A DNA stretch of 7,099 nt, taken from positions 1 through 7,099 of the forward strand of contig SKHH01000196.1 in assembly GCA_007117055.1 (NCBI GenBank), given 5' to 3'. The notes beneath the pieces were generated by a model that saw nothing but the letters and a program-made list of their open reading frames with translations, made no database searches and had not been told where the DNA came from. Origin of the DNA: Lishizhenia sp. Its GTDB lineage: Bacteria > Bacteroidota > Bacteroidia > Flavobacteriales_D > Crocinitomicaceae. Shown piece by piece: positions 4,761 to 7,099 of this stretch (its first letter is position 1; each line of letters starts with the position of its first letter). The position numbers were made by a program, and so were the translations under genes.

Positions 4761-7099
4761 ATGACAAAAATAGCAAAAATAATAGGTCATATCGTTCTCT
4801 TGTCAAGTGAACTGATTTTCGTTTTTGTGATCATTTTTGCATTTTTCATTCGTACCAGTTCCTTTCAAACCTATTTAGCACAGCAAGCAGCGCAGTTTTT
4901 ATCGAGTCAAATTGGGACAACGGTATCTATTCATAAAGTGGATATAGTTTTTTACGATCGCTTTTTTGTTGATGGTATATTTTTAGAAGACCATCACCAC
5001 GATACGCTTTTACACGCACCAGAAATCGTAATAGATTTGGATATGCGTAAATTGATAGCAGGGGAATTAAAATTGGATCATGTTCAGCTCAATTCAGCTT
5101 ATTTTAATTTGAAAAAATACGAAGGAGAAACTACTTCTAATTTGCAACCCTTATTGGATTTTTTTAGTTCGGATAAAGAAAAAGAAACTGCTCCTTTTTC
5201 ACTTGTCGTTAACGATGTTGAATTGAACAATTGTCGTTTTAATTTTATCGATGAGAATATTGCACGTAAAGAACATGGTATTGACTTTTCTCACCTTGCA
5301 CTGTCTGCAATAAATTTGAACGCATCTGATGTCCTGATTACAGAAGAAAGTTATACGGCACAATTAGATAGGATTTCTGTAAAAGACCACAGTGGTTTTG
5401 ATGTGAATAGGTTGAGCGCTACTGCTTTTTTTTCACCTAAAGGACTTTTTTTAAATGATTTGTCTATTGTTACCCCAAACTCTAAAATTAATTTAAGTTT
5501 CTTAAATTTAGTAACGAAGGATTATTCGAGTTATAGTTCTTTTGTGGACAACGTATTATTGGAAACGGACTTCTCTCCTTCTGAAATAGCTTTAAACGAT
5601 GTTGCTTATTTTGCGGATGCCTTGTATGGAATGGATCAAATTATTTATTTAGAAGGAAAAATCAGAAATACTATTGCAGAATTATTATTGGAAGGGTTAC
5701 AAATAAAGACAGGGGAGAACACGCACATCAGTGGAGATTTTAAACTTCCAGACTTTAGGAAAGAAGCACCAATTATGGATCAGATGATATCTTCTTTTGA
5801 ATTGGATGTAAGTGATTTAACTCAGATTAAACTACCGAGTAAAGATGGGGTGAAATATTTGGAGTTACCTGATCAACTGATGAATTTAGGTTATTTGAAG
5901 GGGCGACAAACAGTGATAAAAGGAGACTTAAATAATCTTATTTTTGATTTATCAGTTATACAAACCAATAATGGTGATATTTCTTTTCTTACTCCAGTGA
6001 GAATTGAGAACTTATCAAATGAAAACCCTATGCGAATTGGAAGTGCTGAAAAAGCGCGAAAATTTTTACGTTTCCAAAACTTTCATTTAGGAAAGACAAT
6101 TGATGTTGCAGCTTTAGGTAAAGTAAATGGAGATATTGGTTTTGAGTTAGAAATGGATCCTTCGAATTATGTTCAAATGAAAAAAGTGAATGGGAATTTC
6201 CGACGTTTTCAAGCCTTGGATTATTCTTATCAGAATGTATTTATTTCAGAAGTAAATTTACTGGTCGATTTAAAGGAGAAAACACCGAGCGCCACCATCG
6301 AAGGTTTGTTTTTTGTTAGGGATGAAAACCTAGATTTGGTATATGAAGGAACTACTCGTTTTGGTGAAGAAATCGATTTAGATGTATTCATAGACTTACA
6401 GTGTGCGCAGTTACAAAATATGCACCCTATATTTGAGAATAGGGGAGAGCTATATGCTAAATTGTTCATAAATGGTAAAGGAAAATCATTAGACCTAGTA
6501 ACAGCTGAAGTTATAATTGATAGTGTCTATTATGAGGAAGAAGGGAAAGATTTTACCATAGATCATTTTGAAGCGAATATTAAAAGAACAGGTGAAGAAG
6601 ACGAATTAATTTTGTTATCAGATTTCTTAAATGCTTCAATAAATGGATATGTGGATGTTGACTTGATAGCTGGAAATATGCTATATCAATTGGCTCAGGT
6701 TTTTCCAGCATTCTTTCCTGACCTTGAACCTGTTTTTGATCTGAATAGTAAGTTTGATTATTCTTTTGACTTTATTAATATTAACCCAATACTGGATGTC
6801 TTCACTCCACAAATCCAAATTGCTAATAATAGTAGCATAGACGGTAGTTTTGATGGTGAGTCGGATTATTTTGATCTTAATATAGGAATGGATTATTTTA
6901 AATATATTGATGTTAATGTTAAGCGCATCAATCTTTTTCAAGAGTTGAGTAAGGGACAGTTATTGGCATTATACCAAATTAGCGAGGTGTATCTAAGAGA
7001 TTCATTGGTAGCACAAGATATTCACTTTACCAATATTGCTGAAAGTAGTTTTATGGACTCACACCTTATTTTTCATGATAAAAGTAAGTCTCGTTCAAA
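4761..7099 (+). CDS. tamB: TamB-like translocation/assembly module protein (5' part, runs off the window)
   Basis: The frame is open from the ATG at 4761 to the last base: 779 complete codons with no stop. Residues 7-29 form a single N-terminal hydrophobic segment (IIGHIVLLSS through FVIFAFFIRTS), as expected for an inner-membrane anchor with the rest in the periplasm. It is followed by SFQTYLAQQAAQFLSSQIGT and TVSIHKVDIVF (about 33-63), the typical start of Bacteroidota TamB proteins. After that come long stretches of alternating polar and hydrophobic residues, as in the beta-rich AsmA/TamB superfamily, whose members form hydrophobic-groove bridges between the two membranes. Family members are linked to outer-membrane protein assembly and phospholipid transport. 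Bacteroidota homologues are usually much longer than 779 residues, so the C-terminal TamB (DUF490) domain should lie beyond the window. The name rests on N-terminal resemblance and overall character; a different AsmA-like member is possible. The gene is divergent from tsaD, with a nearly leaderless promoter arrangement. Confidence 0.85.
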   Translation, partial: MTKIAKIIGHIVLLSSELIFVFVIIFAFFIRTSSFQTYLAQQAAQFLSSQIGTTVSIHKVDIVFYDRFFVDGIFLEDHHHDTLLHAPEIVIDLDMRKLIAGELKLDHVQLNSAYFNLKKYEGETTSNLQPLLDFFSSDKEKETAPFSLVVNDVELNNCRFNFIDENIARKEHGIDFSHLALSAINLNASDVLITEESYTAQLDRISVKDHSGFDVNRLSATAFFSPKGLFLNDLSIVTPNSKINLSFLNLVTKDYSSYSSFVDNVLLETDFSPSEIALNDVAYFADALYGMDQIIYLEGKIRNTIAELLLEGLQIKTGENTHISGDFKLPDFRKEAPIMDQMISSFELDVSDLTQIKLPSKDGVKYLELPDQLMNLGYLKGRQTVIKGDLNNLIFDLSVIQTNNGDISFLTPVRIENLSNENPMRIGSAEKARKFLRFQNFHLGKTIDVAALGKVNGDIGFELEMDPSNYVQMKKVNGNFRRFQALDYSYQNVFISEVNLLVDLKEKTPSATIEGLFFVRDENLDLVYEGTTRFGEEIDLDVFIDLQCAQLQNMHPIFENRGELYAKLFINGKGKSLDLVTAEVIIDSVYYEEEGKDFTIDHFEANIKRTGEEDELILLSDFLNASINGYVDVDLIAGNMLYQLAQVFPAFFPDLEPVFDLNSKFDYSFDFININPILDVFTPQIQIANNSSIDGSFDGESDYFDLNIGMDYFKYIDVNVKRINLFQELSKGQLLALYQISEVYLRDSLVAQDIHFTNIAESSFMDSHLIFHDKSKSRS
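4765..4781 (-). promoter_or_regulatory. Putative tsaD promoter, two tandem -7 boxes
   Basis: On the minus strand TATTTTTG occurs twice, at 4774-4781 and 4765-4772, nine bases apart; both fully match TAnnTTTG. For the upstream box a TTG (minus strand, plus positions 4804-4806, within TTGACA) lies 22 bases before it, acceptable for a -33 box. Starts near 4759 or 4768 would give a tsaD leader of about 22-31 bases. The boxes lie within codons 2-7 of the tamB-like gene, where lysine and isoleucine codons produce A-rich sequence, so a chance match is possible. Confidence 0.45.

Noticed and set aside
6230..6941. Minus-strand open frames of 79 and 86 codons
   Set aside because: Both are antisense to the long uninterrupted TamB-like frame, which has a membrane anchor and family resemblance; the minus frames have none.
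1..7099. A defence island, CRISPR array, insertion sequence or tRNA gene
   Set aside because: No spaced direct repeats, no transposase or nuclease motifs and no tRNA-like cloverleaf were found; coding space is taken by mfd, tsaD and a tamB-like gene.

Overview
The window looks like ordinary chromosomal DNA of a member of the Bacteroidota, most likely a flavobacterium. The reasons are the AT-rich composition, the absence of clear Shine-Dalgarno sequences, promoter -7 boxes of the TAnnTTTG type typical of this phylum, an Mfd of 1114 residues, and a TamB-like protein whose N-terminus resembles the Bacteroidota form. This placement is inference from family knowledge and was not tested by a search.

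Layout: positions 5-3349 (minus strand) hold a complete mfd gene for the transcription-repair coupling factor. Positions 3350-3713 are a gene-free gap with the mfd promoter at its left edge. The middle of the gap is densely folded: an imperfect closing stem (3401-3422 with 3529-3547) encloses two hairpins and is followed at the very next base by a perfect 15-bp hairpin (3548-3587) with a T-rich stretch on its plus-strand side. The right part, 3605-3713, has no secure feature. Positions 3714-4736 (minus strand) hold a complete tsaD gene, which appears to start at TTG. Only 24 bp away, 4761 to the window end (plus strand) is the 5' part of a long tamB-like gene (779 codons visible, no stop). The tsaD and tamB promoters appear to overlap in and around that 24-bp gap.

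The three genes are housekeeping or envelope functions: Mfd acts on stalled RNA polymerase in DNA repair, TsaD makes the t6A37 modification of ANN-decoding tRNAs, and TamB-like proteins bridge the periplasm in envelope biogenesis. Nothing in the sequence shows a joint pathway. mfd and tsaD point the same way, but mfd has its own promoter after a 364-bp gap, so they are probably not a tight operon.

The part most worth a second look is the folded intergenic element at about 3401-3604. It could be an undescribed small structured RNA ending in an intrinsic terminator, or a miniature inverted-repeat element. No tRNA, rRNA, CRISPR array, insertion sequence or defence system was seen.
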